From: Beverwykella pulmonaria
Taxonomy: Eukaryota; Ascomycota; Dothideomycetes; Pleosporales; Melanommataceae
Direction: 5' to 3'
DNA length: 64,000 nucleotides
NCBI GenBank assembly: GCA_001599595.1
Contig: BCHH01000008.1
Coordinates: 1,929,998-1,993,997, forward strand
How positions within the stretch are numbered: position 1 is the stretch's first letter; every line of letters starts with the position of its first letter. The notes under the pieces were generated by a model that had not been told where the DNA came from, made no database searches, and worked only from the letters and a program-made list of their open reading frames with translations. A program made the translations under genes and the position numbers. Below are positions 1 to 9,852 of the stretch, piece by piece.

Positions 1-2535
1 GCATTCAAAACTTAATACAGATTATACAAGTATACAGTTATGCCATTCAGGTTGACAAACGCGCCAGCAACGTTTCAAGCGCTGATCAACAACACGCTGT
101 ATGAATATTTGGATATATTCTGCACAGGATACCTAGACAATGTACTAGTGTACTCTAGGGGAAGTCTGGAAGAACATAAGGAACACGTGAACAAGGTTCT
201 AGAGAAGCTCAACAAACAAAACTTGTTCCTACACCCAGACAAATGCGAGTTCTACGTTACAAAAACGGAATACCTAGGATTCATTATCTCTAGAGAAGGC
301 ATTGCTATAGACAAAAAGAAGGTTGCAGCTGTACAGAATTGGCCAACTCCCAAGACAGTAAAAGACATACAGTCCTTTTTAAGATTTACAAACTTCTATA
401 GGAAGTTTATTAAGAACTACTCCAAGATAACAGCACCCTTAACAGAGTTAACAAAGAAAAGTATAAGTTAGACAAGTAAGGAAATTAAGGGAGACGCCCT
501 CTAAGCTTTCTAGGAACTAAAGAAGGTGTTTACTACAGCACCTATGCTACAAATACACAATCTAATAAAACCTACAAGAGTAGAAACAGATGCATTAGAC
601 TACGCCTTGGGAGCAGTACTCTCACAGAAAGGCGAAGATGGGAAATAGAGACTAGTATACTATCACTCTAGGAAGTTCTCTGGAGCAGAACTAAACTACA
701 ACATCTATAATAAGGAATTACTAGCAGTAATCAACGCCTTTAAAATATGGGACCTACAGCTAGCAGGAGCTAAGCAACAGATTAAAGTATACTTAGACTA
801 TTAGAATTTAACCAGTTTTACAACAACCAAAAAGTTAAATTAATGGCAAGTTAGGTGGTCTAAAACAATGGCAAACTACAATTTTAAGATCTATTATTGC
901 GCAGGGACATTAAACAGAGCAGTAGACGCTCTAAGCAGGCGGTCAGACTTGAAAGAAACAGACAAGCCTACCACGCACAATGCGGTTCTCAGGAAAGAAC
1001 AAGATGGTAGCCTTACATACAATCAACCACGGATAGCAACAGTTGCTATAACTACAGTAACAGTTACAGATAATTGGCAACAGCAAGTACAAGATGCGTA
1101 CCAAGAACACGTTTTGCACAAAGGGCAGCAAACAACTCAAGACATAGAAGGATTTTGCAAGAACCTAGTAAATAGACCAAGACCCTATGTAGCTAAAGGA
1201 TTACAACAGGAATTAATACAGGACATGCACAAGTTAAAAGCATAGGGACACCTAGGAATTAATAAAACAGTACAAAGAATAGCAAAAGACTACACAATTC
1301 CAAAACTACAACAAGTAGTAGAACAAGTAGTAGGGAACTGTATAGAATGTTTGAAGAACAAACTACAACAACACAAGCCCTATAGACTACTACAACCACT
1401 ACAGCTAGCAGAAAGGCCATAGAGCAGTGTTACAATGGACTTTATAGTGAAGCTCCCAAAATTAGTAGAACCTGGCTCACAACAGTTATGCGACGCAATA
1501 CTAGTAATNGTAGATTAATTAACTAAGTACGCATATTTTATACTAACAAGCAAAGAGATATTAGCAGAAGAATTAGCATACAAAGTCACGAGAACGCTGA
1601 CAGCAAATTACAGTATGCTAGACGAATTTATAACTAATTGCGACAAGCTCTTTACATCTAAGTATTAGAGCACACTGTTAGCCAAACTGGGAACAAAGAA
1701 GAAACTATTAACTAGCTTTTACCCCTAGACAGACAGGCAAACAGAACAGACAAACTAAACATTAGAACAATACTTACAGATGTACGTCAACAAGCTGCAG
1801 GACAACTAGGTTGAACTCCTGCTAACAGCGCAACTAGCGTATAATGGATCAAGGTCAAGCACAACAAAATACTCACCTTTCTACGCGAATTACGGATATG
1901 AGCCAATTGCTCATTAAGATCCAAAAGACATAGAGAGTCTACACGCAAATGCGGCAGACAAAGCCAAGAGACTCCTAGAACTACACGACAAATTAAGCAA
2001 GAACATAGCTCAACAGAACCTCACAACATCTAAATCAGCCAACAAAAAAAGGATTAAGGGACCAACCTTTAAAGAGGGGGATAGAGTTTTCCTCTCACAG
2101 AAAAACTTAAAAACTAGAAGACTATGCAGCAAACTAGACAATCTCCAAGTAGGACTATTTAAAGTCTTAGAGACCAGGGAACTAGTAAATTACAAACTAG
2201 GTCTACCAAAGGATACCCACATACATCTAGTTTTTTATAAATTACTCCTAGAACTAGCACTAGCACACGCCAAACTAGAAACTAGCTTAGAACTTGAAGA
2301 TGAGGACTATAAGGTTAAATTAATCAAGGACCTAAAGAAGTTTGGACGTTAGTAGAAATACTTGGTGAAATAGCAAGGATGGCTAGACAGTTAGAACACA
2401 TAGGAACTAAAACAGAATCTCACAAACTGCAAGGAATTGGTGACGGAATACTACCAACGGCATCTAGATGCAGGAGATCTGAATGGTCTGACGGAAACGG
2501 CACGGGATTAGCAAGGAAGGAAGAAAGCTTAAAAG
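1..2535 (+). pseudogene. gypsy pol polyprotein remnant (RT - RNase H - integrase - chromodomain)
   Basis: A single decayed reading frame can be followed through most of this stretch. At 40-471 there is an RT palm/thumb with MPFRLTNAPATFQ and a YLDN box where functional elements have YxDD, so the second catalytic Asp is lost. RNase H follows at about 580-960 (ETDALDYALGAVLSQ, NKELLAVI, VDALSRR). The integrase at about 1240-1900 keeps the HLGI zinc-finger start, a CIEC pair, the DFIVKLPK Asp and the QTEQTN Glu region. The C-terminal KYLVK-QGW and NT-EL pieces at about 2340-2410 match a chromodomain. In-frame stops are mostly TAG at places where the family has Gln (CAG) or Trp (TGG), which is the C-to-T/G-to-A pattern of RIP. 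It is not translatable as a polyprotein. Confidence 0.9.
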
Positions 2536-2554
2536 AAAAAGAATCAGCCTGTAA

Positions 2555-3001
2555 CTAGCCTAGGTTAGTTGATAACAGTTCAATCAGCAGTAATTTAGAA
2601 GCAGCAGCGGAAGCTGTACCAGACGTTTTCGGCGGAGGATCTAGGGCGTTGGCAACCTTCAAATCATGCGCAGCAAACAACTGTTCACGCTCCTCAACCT
2701 TAGCCAGAGCCAAGTGAAGACGAGCAGCCTTGGCCTCCACCTTTAGAAGGGCGAGCCGAGTGGCACGCTTTTCCACCTGCACTTTCTCCCACTCTTCCTT
2801 AGACACCCACAGGCTACATTTTACATAGACTGTGATACAACCAGCACACTCCCTGGAGCAAGTGTTGACAAAACAACGCAATTTCTCTTTCTAACAGCAA
2901 GCGCAACTAGATGACATTTTAGTACTGTGGACATGAATACGTTTGGCGCGGGCGCGACAGTTCTTGGTTGAAGTTGGTTTTGATTTTGGGACCTTGGGCA
3001 T
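2555..3001 (-). pseudogene. Antisense accessory ORF of the gypsy element (CxxC coiled-coil protein), one stop
   Basis: On the minus strand an ATG at 3001 opens a frame starting MPKVPKSKPTSTKN. It has a basic RARAKR stretch, a Cys-rich middle (SSSCACC, then LRCF, CAGC and VKCSL) and a long Glu/Lys/Ala helix (EEWEKVQVEKRATRLALLK). One in-frame TAG falls between the first Cys pair and the KEKLRC segment; downstream the frame is open to 2555. From memory, similar ORFs lie antisense between pol and the 3' LTR of some fungal gypsy elements, and the Cys spacing suggests a small zinc-binding or nucleic-acid-binding module. The function is unknown. It could also be a spurious antisense frame, but the codon-like structure and Cys motif argue otherwise. 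Confidence 0.6.
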
Positions 3002-3113
3002 GGTCAGGACAGGACAAACAGGAACAGGAATCTACTAAGCAGGACAACGCACCTTTATACCCAGACAACCACAGACAACACAGCAAGGGTAAGGGTGTTG
3101 GGACGACACTGCC

Positions 3114-3127
3114 AAAGAGGGGGATAA
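3114..3127 (+). other. Polypurine tract / plus-strand primer site
   Basis: A purine run (aaagagggggataa) lies immediately before the TGTTA start of the LTR. This is the position expected for the retroelement polypurine tract. Confidence 0.7.
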
Positions 3128-3820
3128 TGTTACGGTTTGAAGAAGTTGCACAGATGCGGGCTGCAGATGAGGAACCAACCCCGCCAACAAACAACCAAAA
3201 CCCTGTCAACAGGCGCAGCACAGCGCGCAGGTGGGCGCAAAGGAACAGCGAGGATTTGCGCAGGTAAGCAAGGCACGTGACAGAAGATATCCCGCCAAGG
3301 AAGAGGAAACTTGGAAGAATTGAAGGATCCTCAAGATCCCGCCAAGGAAGAGGAAACTCAGAAGAATCAAAGGATCCTTAAGATCCTGCTAAGGAAGGGG
3401 AAACTTGGAAGAATTGAAGGATCCTAGAAAATTCTGCCAAGACAAAGGAAACTTGGGAGAATTGAAGGATCCTAGAAGATCACGCCAAGACACAGGAAAC
3501 TCGGGAGAATTGAAGGATCCTAATTATCCCGCCAAGAAGAAGGGAGACCTGGGAGACTCGGGATTCCATGGTTAAAGAGGAAATATATAAGGAGGACAGT
3601 TTCCTATGTTATGTTTGCTCTTTGTAGTCAACTCAAATAACTTCACTCGTCTCTTACCTAGATTGATACAGCAAGTTAGTTAGTCAATTTATTGATGGGA
3701 TTTACCACCCCTCTGTCTTATATCATCGTCTTCGAACCTCACAGAATAATCCTACGACACCTACGCTTACGCACCGCCTTAGTACGGACCGGACCCAGTA
3801 AGTGTTCACCTCGTATAACA
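3128..3820 (+). repeat. 3' LTR of the gypsy element (693 bp)
   Basis: The LTR begins TGTTACGG directly after a purine tract and ends CGTATAACA. It therefore has TG...CA termini and a 5-bp perfect terminal inversion (TGTTA/TAACA). It contains a six-copy 47-48 bp tandem array and, after it, a TATA-like stretch (aaatatataagg, near 3580) consistent with an LTR promoter. No second LTR is in the window to compare with. Confidence 0.85.
3283..3560 (+). repeat. Tandem array inside the LTR, about 6 x 47-48 bp
   Basis: The motif cccgccaagg...gaagaattgaaggatcc recurs with the cccgcc-equivalent at 3291, 3338, 3385, 3433, 3481 and 3528, giving periods of 47, 47, 48, 48 and 47. Copies differ by point changes, often C to T. 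Arrays in an LTR U3 often carry enhancer elements, but that role is inferred. Confidence 0.85.
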
Positions 3821-4510
3821 TCCAGCAACTCTAAGCTCTCCTTAAAAGATAAGAGAAGGATTTAGCAGCTGCTTACAGAAGAGGTATCTACGCTTACACC
3901 TAATGGCTGGCTGCTTAAGAACACAGTCCTCTATCTTCTTAATACAGCTATCCTTCTAAGAGATAAAGTATCTAATCTCTAAGCTATAGTAGTTGCAGAG
4001 AAGAAGAAGGGAAAGCGTGGCAAAAATCTTACAGAGCTTCTACGTGCTAAGGATGAGCATTACCAGCTATTTTTTAGCCTAGCTAAGGTGGCCTGTGCTA
4101 AGGAGCTGTTGCAGCAAAAGGAGGATAAAAAACAGGCTAAATTAGATTGCAAGATGGCTGAGAAGCTTGAGCGACAGCAGAAGAAGGAGAGTAAGGAGGC
4201 TGCAAAGCAGATAAGGAAGGAGACGCGCGAGAATACCAAGCGTTATTGAGAGGCTGAGGCAGCTGCTAAAGCTCTACTCAGGCAAGAAGCAAAGGTGGCC
4301 CAAGAGCTCAATCGCCAGCTCAAAAATGACTCCCAATTTGCTAAGAGAAACACCAAGAATTGTACTACAAGGAAAACTACTATCCAAATGGAGATAGTCG
4401 AGGACTATGAGATTATGGATGCGGAGGAAGGAGAGCCAGGGCCATCCAGGCCTCGACGGCAACGCCGTCGGCCAGGCTACTTAAAAGACTTCGAGATCTA
4501 CGAGGATTGA
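3821..4510 (+). pseudogene. C-terminal part of a pogo/Fot1-like DDE transposase, disrupted
   Basis: Immediately after the LTR a plus-strand frame reads SSNSKLSLKDKRR, then LTPNGWLLKNTVLYLLNTA, then KKKGKRGKNLTELLRAKD, a long Lys/Glu/Gln coiled coil, and an acidic then Arg/Pro-rich tail ending DFEIYED. I recognise this as the tail that follows the DDE domain in fungal pogo/Fot1-type transposases. Three in-frame stops (TAG near 3863, TAA near 3979, TGA near 4247) break it. The catalytic half would lie on the other side of the gypsy insertion, off the window. The last open piece starts at 4295, but that is not an independent gene. Confidence 0.75.
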
Positions 4511-4612
4511 TAGCTCTACTTAGTGCGACTACAACACCAAAAAATTGAGCGATTTTACTATACTATTGAGCTCAATAGCCTTATTTTTGTGTGGGTGATG
4601 ACTAAGGAAATT

Positions 4613-4642
4613 CGGTTGCACGAGCCACTCGGTTGCACGAGC
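4613..4642 (+). repeat. 13-bp direct repeat, possible end of the pogo-like element
   Basis: cggttgcacgagc occurs at 4613-4625 and 4630-4642 (17-bp period), about 100 bp beyond the transposase stop. Sub-terminal repeats at this distance from the gene are common in fungal pogo elements. The other end is not in the window, so this assignment is inference. Confidence 0.4.
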
Positions 4643-5586
4643 AGGTGGCCACCTGTAGTAGGATTGAAGTATTATTCATAGATTTGTGCGGACACATAAA
4701 ACGTCAGAAAGGGAGGACTGAAGGTGAAAGACTGGTGTGTTTATGTTAGGAGACTTGAAACTGCTGACAGACCCTCGCCAGCTCGTGTGGTGTCATATGG
4801 TGGGGCAAAGAATGCCAAGACGTTGGTAAGAGCTGTAAGATACTTGGGAGTGGATCTAAGATTTTCCGGTACCAAGAAATTGCTAGCTTAGTGGCCTCCA
4901 TATTCGAACGCAAGAACGTCCAGATTCGGAGGCGTCTAAGCTAACCCAATATCGTTTATAAGGAAAGCGAGGGATGTATATTTCAAGAGTCCCAGCTTGA
5001 ATATATAGGCATCGGAGGGTGATGGATTACGGACATCACAACGTGACATAGATGCGAATATGTGAAGCAGTAATAGGCGAACATGTTATATCGCAACCAA
5101 GTGTGTTGGTGCGTGAATATATTACTGAACAACGGGAGAGTCCGCCTGCAACGAAACAAGCCTTGTTCTGAACTCTTGGAACTATGTAGAAATACCGGTA
5201 CATATACGGCCCGAAGATCTTCAAAGATCTTCATCCTCATATCATACAAGCCCTCGAATATGTAGTTTAAAACATTAGTTGTAAGCAAGTGTGAATCCAG
5301 CACTCGCAAAGCGACCGGCGCAGATATAACAACACGTAGTTGTAACGAGCTTCGCCTTAGGATCAACACTGCAAGGGCTCATAAGTCCGAAAGTCGATTA
5401 TAGTGAAAGCAGTGTTGTGGCAGCTGGTATAGTGTACGAGCACCTCCATCGGTTTGGTGAATACGGCTTCGCTATTAGGAAAGGCGACGCACGCTTCCCC
5501 CGATAGGCAATAGTGACGTACCCCGAAGAACGCCAAATTGAATTTGAACGGAAATGGCATAGTCCACCAGCAGAAGTGATAAAGCT
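4643..5586. other. Intergenic, no gene recognised
   Basis: Only short overlapping frames on both strands are present, none with family resemblance, a good start context or intron signals. It separates the transposon block from the first chromosomal gene. Confidence 0.6.
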
Positions 5587-6501
5587 CTATGCCAGCGAAG
5601 TCATCCCCCTTCCCATCCCCGCTTTCCCCACCCACTCCTCGAGCCCATGGTCCGCTGTAGCCCAATACTCTCTGGTCTTTTTATACAACGCCATCCGCTG
5701 CTCAAAGTTATTCACCGCAATAATCTCCTTGAACCCCAGCGGTCTCTCTTCGCTCCGCACATGCGAGAAGTCGATCGCCGTGCCTGAATCTGCGCGCTTA
5801 GGTCTCGTGACGTTTTGCGATTTGGAAAGAACGGGCTTGGGCGGGGTGGATTGGAGTTGGGATTGGGGTTGGGATTGGGGTAGCTGATGCCGGTGACTGT
5901 GGTCTGGGAGATTTATCGTTGTAGTTTTCAGCGCCATCCGTGAGATCGATGACCGGAGTCGGAGGGGAGGGAGTTGTTTCTCCACAGGCTTCTCTGCTTG
6001 CTTCTCGACTGGCTTTTTGACTGGCTTTTTGACTGTCTCTGGTATAACATCCCTCTCCGTCTCCCTCTTCCGCGCCTGGTCCGCAGGATTCGACCTGGCC
6101 CGTTCCCTCAACCTCGAAATACTCGGCTTCTTCCGAAGACTCGCCGTTGACATATCTCCTACTGCGCCTGCGTTCTCTTTATCTTCTTCAGGAACACTCT
6201 CTTCTCTCTTCCTGTCCGGCGAATTACTTGATGACCTCGCCCTCAATCTCGAAATACTAGTCTTGAGTCGCAGACTTGGTCTACTAAGCGAACTTGCAAG
6301 GCTATTTGCTCTCTTCGGTTTCGTGATTTCCTCGGTGCCTTTTGCAGCAAAGGAATGTGTGGGGATGAGATCGGGTTGAATAGCGGTGTACGATCGTTGT
6401 ATGCCAGCAACGGGATTTGTCACACCTGGTATGCTGACTCCAGAGACGTGGCGGGCGTCGAATGGGCCTGATATAGAAATGGTTTTCCCTTTGGGAGCCA
6501 T
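5587..6501 (-). CDS. Conserved fungal protein with CRIB-like N-terminal motif (304 aa)
   Basis: This is a single exon. The frame extends three codons upstream to a TTG, so I place the start at the ATG at 6501 (MAPKGKTISIS...). Residues about 7-21 (ISISGPFDARHVSGV) resemble the CRIB consensus (I-S-x-P..F-x-H..H-V-G) that binds Cdc42/Rac GTPases, though the spacing is not perfect. The middle is disordered and Ser/Arg-rich, with three copies of a basic LRxxxSISR(L/M) repeat followed by KPVKK/KPVEK units. The C-terminal 45 residues (RPLGFKEIIAVNNFEQRM..., ending near GLEEWVGKA) look folded and conserved. The R-x-x-S-type repeats are candidate basophilic kinase sites. A role as a polarity/Rho effector or scaffold is inferred from the CRIB-like motif only. 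Confidence 0.75.
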   Translation of the reverse strand: MAPKGKTISISGPFDARHVSGVSIPGVTNPVAGIQRSYTAIQPDLIPTHSFAAKGTEEITKPKRANSLASSLSRPSLRLKTSISRLRARSSSNSPDRKREESVPEEDKENAGAVGDMSTASLRKKPSISRLRERARSNPADQARKRETERDVIPETVKKPVKKPVEKQAEKPVEKQLPPLRLRSSISRMALKTTTINLPDHSHRHQLPQSQPQSQLQSTPPKPVLSKSQNVTRPKRADSGTAIDFSHVRSEERPLGFKEIIAVNNFEQRMALYKKTREYWATADHGLEEWVGKAGMGRGMTSLA

Positions 6502-8380
6502 GTTGAACAAAGAATGAAAGGAGCTATGTTACGCAGGACAATGGCCCGGGTGAATGCCGTGGAATGTTTCGAGTTGATGAGGGTGTGTGTGGTAAGCCGC
6601 TGACTGTTGAATTAGAAAGATGGTGAACTGGCGGAGGAGGAACAATGTGTTCTTGCGAGCTAGATGTGGATCTTGAAGATTAAGAGAGTGTTATGGTAGA
6701 TACTGTCGGGAGAGGGTATTGAGATGAACTGAATAGCCTTTCCATGGACACGGCGTGATGACAATTGCTCCTCTCTCTCAACTTTGGCTCAAGTCCGAGC
6801 GCGTGCCCTATCCCGCAGATGTCAAACCAGGGGTCTTGTGGTGAAGCTTCACCATAGCCAAAGCGCTCACACGCGAGCTGCTTTCGATATTGGGGCTGAA
6901 AGTTGCCCATCTTAACCTACACGGCGACGAGGCTGGTCCGAGACGTGCAGTGTCTGGGATTGTCTGGGTATACTGCCGGCTGATATAACCGTCTGTGCGC
7001 CCAGGCCACGCCTGTTTGGGAAATATGCAGGAACCGTTCCTGAACATCAGAATATTCCCTGGGAGCAGTAGGAGTGTGTTAAGAGGGGGGAGGGTGATAT
7101 GATATACACCGGAGCTTTCGCAGTCCGTATGCCTTGCGCAGATCGGATTCATGCGATCCGACAGTCTCACAGATCGTGAAAGAAGAAGGCACGCCTGTCG
7201 TTGGCCTTGGCCTAGGCTGAGATATTGTCGCCTGCCGCGGTTCGTAGAGGTTGTTCTGAGTCCAGCGCTTCGTGCTGTGGTGCGGTTTGAACGAGGCCTG
7301 TCCCCTGAATCGCTATTATTACGTTGATGCTGGCCCCACCGCAAGACTTTCATAACAGAATGATCCTGCTCATGTCCTAGGAAGAACTCTCCGTGTTGAA
7401 GTTCGAAAAATCGAATTCGTCATGGTGACGAAGACCACGAAATCTCACGATATGCCCTGACGATGTCAAATAGAAGAAAGTCCAGAAAGAGGACGCCGAG
7501 AACTCATAATTCGTTCCTTCCGGGCGATCACCTCTCGCATTCGATCTCCTCACAATGAGTCGGGCATAGCATGCAATGCCTTCACCAATGACTGCTGCGA
7601 CTAGAGCCATGGAAGTGTTCCACGGCCAGAAACACGAGTGCATTCAGGCATGGGTGCTGTTAATCTAACCTCAAACGAGACGTCAAAATGCTGGAGAGAA
7701 GGCTTGCGTACATAATTCATGCTGCATGTGTGTTATGCTAGGACGGAGCGGGTATTGAGAAGGCGGAATTCAGCAGTGAGGGAGAAGCTTCGATTGAAGG
7801 ATTGAGGGGTCAACATCAGAGGTTGCAGCCGTCAGTGAGCCTGTTTTCGACCGGTTTGACCCCTGTTCAGCACCCGCAGCCTTGTCTTCTCAGCGCTTCG
7901 CGAAGGTGGCTAGGAATAGCCGCAACCATAGGGCTGAAGCAGCCTGCAACAAAACGGTTCGCCGTGACGCCAATGCTCGTCCCAAAGCTTCGTAGCGTTC
8001 CGTCCATTCCCAAAACTCCGGTTAGCAGGATGGTGCTATAGCGCAGGAGGTCGCGTCATTGGAGGGTGGGTTGTGGTGGTTCTGAAGCAGACGTTGTCTC
8101 CAAGCTTTTCGGCCCTGTTTCAGCGCCGCGAGCCGAGACTACTCGCACATTCCACCAATCACAAACATTCACATCTCTCCCTCCGTGCCCAAAGCACATC
8201 CGCCCTCACGCGAGCGAACATGTCACCAACGGCGATCGCGCAGTGGTGGAGAGGACCGTATGAAGGAGGCGCCGTTATGCGACGGCGCTCTGTTTCCATG
8301 CCCAGCAGCCCAGGTGGACAGCGGCTGTCAGTTACGTCGTGCGTAGCCGAAGACCGCATTACGTTTTGGGATGTACTGGC
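6502..8380. other. Intergenic / upstream regions, no gene recognised
   Basis: Minus-strand frames at 6808-7353 (ATG start, 181 aa) and 7377-7643 have no recognisable motif, biased composition or splice logic, and I do not call them. The right part holds the promoter of the 8620 gene. Confidence 0.5.
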
Positions 8381-8390
8381 TGTATATAAG
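8381..8390 (+). promoter_or_regulatory. TATA-like box of the secreted protein gene
   Basis: tgtatataag lies about 230 bp upstream of the ATG at 8620. The stretch between is pyrimidine-rich (tttctttttttcttc just before the start), which is typical of highly expressed fungal genes. Confidence 0.5.
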
Positions 8391-8619
8391 TGCTATGCGT
8401 ATGCCGTCTTGGTGCTTCCCTTTCTCGATATCAGCTCATCCGCTACCCACAGTCTTTCGTTAAGGTCTTCGTTCCTACAGTCCTTTCTTTTCACCTACTT
8501 CTATTCTATCGTTCCTGGAGAATCGATCCGGCCGGCCCTTTCAACTGTATTACTGCTCATCTTCGTAAACTTCTACCCCATACCTTAACTTTTTCGGTTT
8601 CTTTTTTTCTTCATCGACA

Positions 8620-9852
8620 ATGTTGAACAACATTCTTCTCGCTTTTCCCCTCCTCGGAGCGGTCAACGCCCTGCCTACCCTCAGCAGGCGTGAAGTCCCC
8701 CAGGAGCACGCTCACCAGAACGTCCTGGATATTGTTGACCCGCTGATCCAATTGAACAACCCCGACAACTTCGGCTCATCCGTCTTCGGTCTGCTCGGTG
8801 CGGCTGCTGCGATCAAGGGCGCGGGTAACCTCAAGGATGCCGGTATGTGCTATGCAATACATCGGTAAAACAGCAACTGACGCATTATAGACTGCCTCCA
8901 GCAAGCCATTGCTGACCAAGCCTTCACCAACGCTAAGGCCGCGGGCGATGTGAAAGGCCAGACTTTTGCTCTCATCTACCGAGCATTGGAGCGCAACACT
9001 GGATCTGTTGGATTGGCATCCGTCCCCTGTGCTTCCGTCAAGGCCGTCAACCCTGAGATAGCCGCTCTCCAACAGCATCAAGATCCTGCCTCGTCTGGCG
9101 CAGCGGCGTCGAACAAGGCCATCGCCGTTGAGCTTGCCAAGCAGATTGCATCCATCGGCGGTGACGCTACCCTAGCCAATGAGGCTAGCACTTTCGCACC
9201 GGGACAGCTTGGTGATCCTACGGCAAAGGGCAACACCTGCGATGTTGCGGACGACAAGGCGGGATGCATCAACTCCCAGAACCTTCGTGTCGATGATCTC
9301 TCCGCCCAGGAGATCGCGGCCGCTACTGCTGGTGGAGCTGCTGCTGCTGGTGGAGCTGCTGCTGCTGGTGGAGTTGCTGCTGCTGCTGGAAACAACACCG
9401 CAGCTGCTGCCCAGGCTTGCGCGGCTCCCGCTGCGACCGCTACTGAGGCTGCTCAGGCTGCTGCTCCTGCGGCTACCAAAGCGGCTGGAAAGGGAAAGGG
9501 AAAGGCTCAGGCTGCTGCCCCTGCGGCTGCCCAAGCGGCTGGAAAGGGAAATGCTGGGGCTGCTGCTGTAGGAGCCGCCGCTTTCGGTAACTGCGACCCG
9601 ACCATCGTTTTCTCTCAGACTCCGGCCGACGGCCGCAACGAGGCTGCCTTCGAGGCCAAAGACCTCACTACCTTCAACCACGGCTCAGCGCTCAACATTG
9701 GTGTCATCTCAGACTTCATCTGCCAGCAAGCCGTCAGCAAGTGCGGCATTGATGCTGCTACTCAAGCTGCCTGCACCGCAGCTTCCACTGCAGCGAAGGC
9801 TCTGAAGGCCCAGGCCGCGGCAGATTCGTTCAACACCGCCATTGGTTTCTAG
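8620..9852 (+). CDS. Secreted Ala/Gly-rich cell-surface protein (394 aa)
   Basis: There are two exons, 8620-8842 and 8891-9852. The 48-nt intron (GTATGT...TATTAG-type end, CTGAC branch) is phase 1 and joins ...NLKDA to DCLQQA. The N-terminus MLNNILLAFPLLGAVNA is a clear signal peptide, followed by a dibasic LSRRE site suitable for Kex2. The N-terminal half is helical and Ala-rich. The middle (about 9320-9560) is low complexity (GGAAAAGGAAAA, then GKGKGKAQAAAP repeats) with an NNT N-glycosylation sequon. The C-terminal domain is more conserved-looking (CDPTIVF...DLTTFNHGSALN...FICQQAVSKCG...AACTAAS) with several Cys. Such proteins are found in ascomycete cell walls or secretomes; the exact family name and function are unknown to me. 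The strong TATA and pyrimidine-rich leader suggest high expression. Confidence 0.8.

Larger units (their letters stand above)
1..3820 (+). mobile_element. Ty3/gypsy (chromovirus-type) retrotransposon, 5' end outside window, decayed
   Basis: This is the right-hand part of one LTR retrotransposon. In order there are the reverse transcriptase, RNase H, integrase, a chromodomain-like tail, an antisense accessory ORF, a purine-rich tract and the 3' LTR. The order RT-RNaseH-integrase-chromodomain places it with Ty3/gypsy chromoviruses. The 5' LTR, gag and protease lie left of the window. Many in-frame stops and a lost catalytic Asp show it cannot be autonomous. The right border at 3820 abuts a pogo-like transposase reading frame, so this copy appears to have inserted into an older DNA transposon. 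One base at about 1509 is ambiguous (n). Confidence 0.9.

Noticed and set aside
6808..7353. Minus-strand 181-aa frame with an ATG
   Set aside because: No family resemblance, no secondary-structure-like pattern, and overlapping frames; kept only as an intergenic note.
8620..8868. 82-aa stand-alone small secreted protein
   Set aside because: The last residues are intronic; GTATGT at 8843 splices it to the 9852 exon to give the 394-aa protein.
9172..9681. Minus-strand Ser/Arg-rich 169-aa frame
   Set aside because: Antisense shadow of the GCT/GGA-repeat region of the secreted protein.
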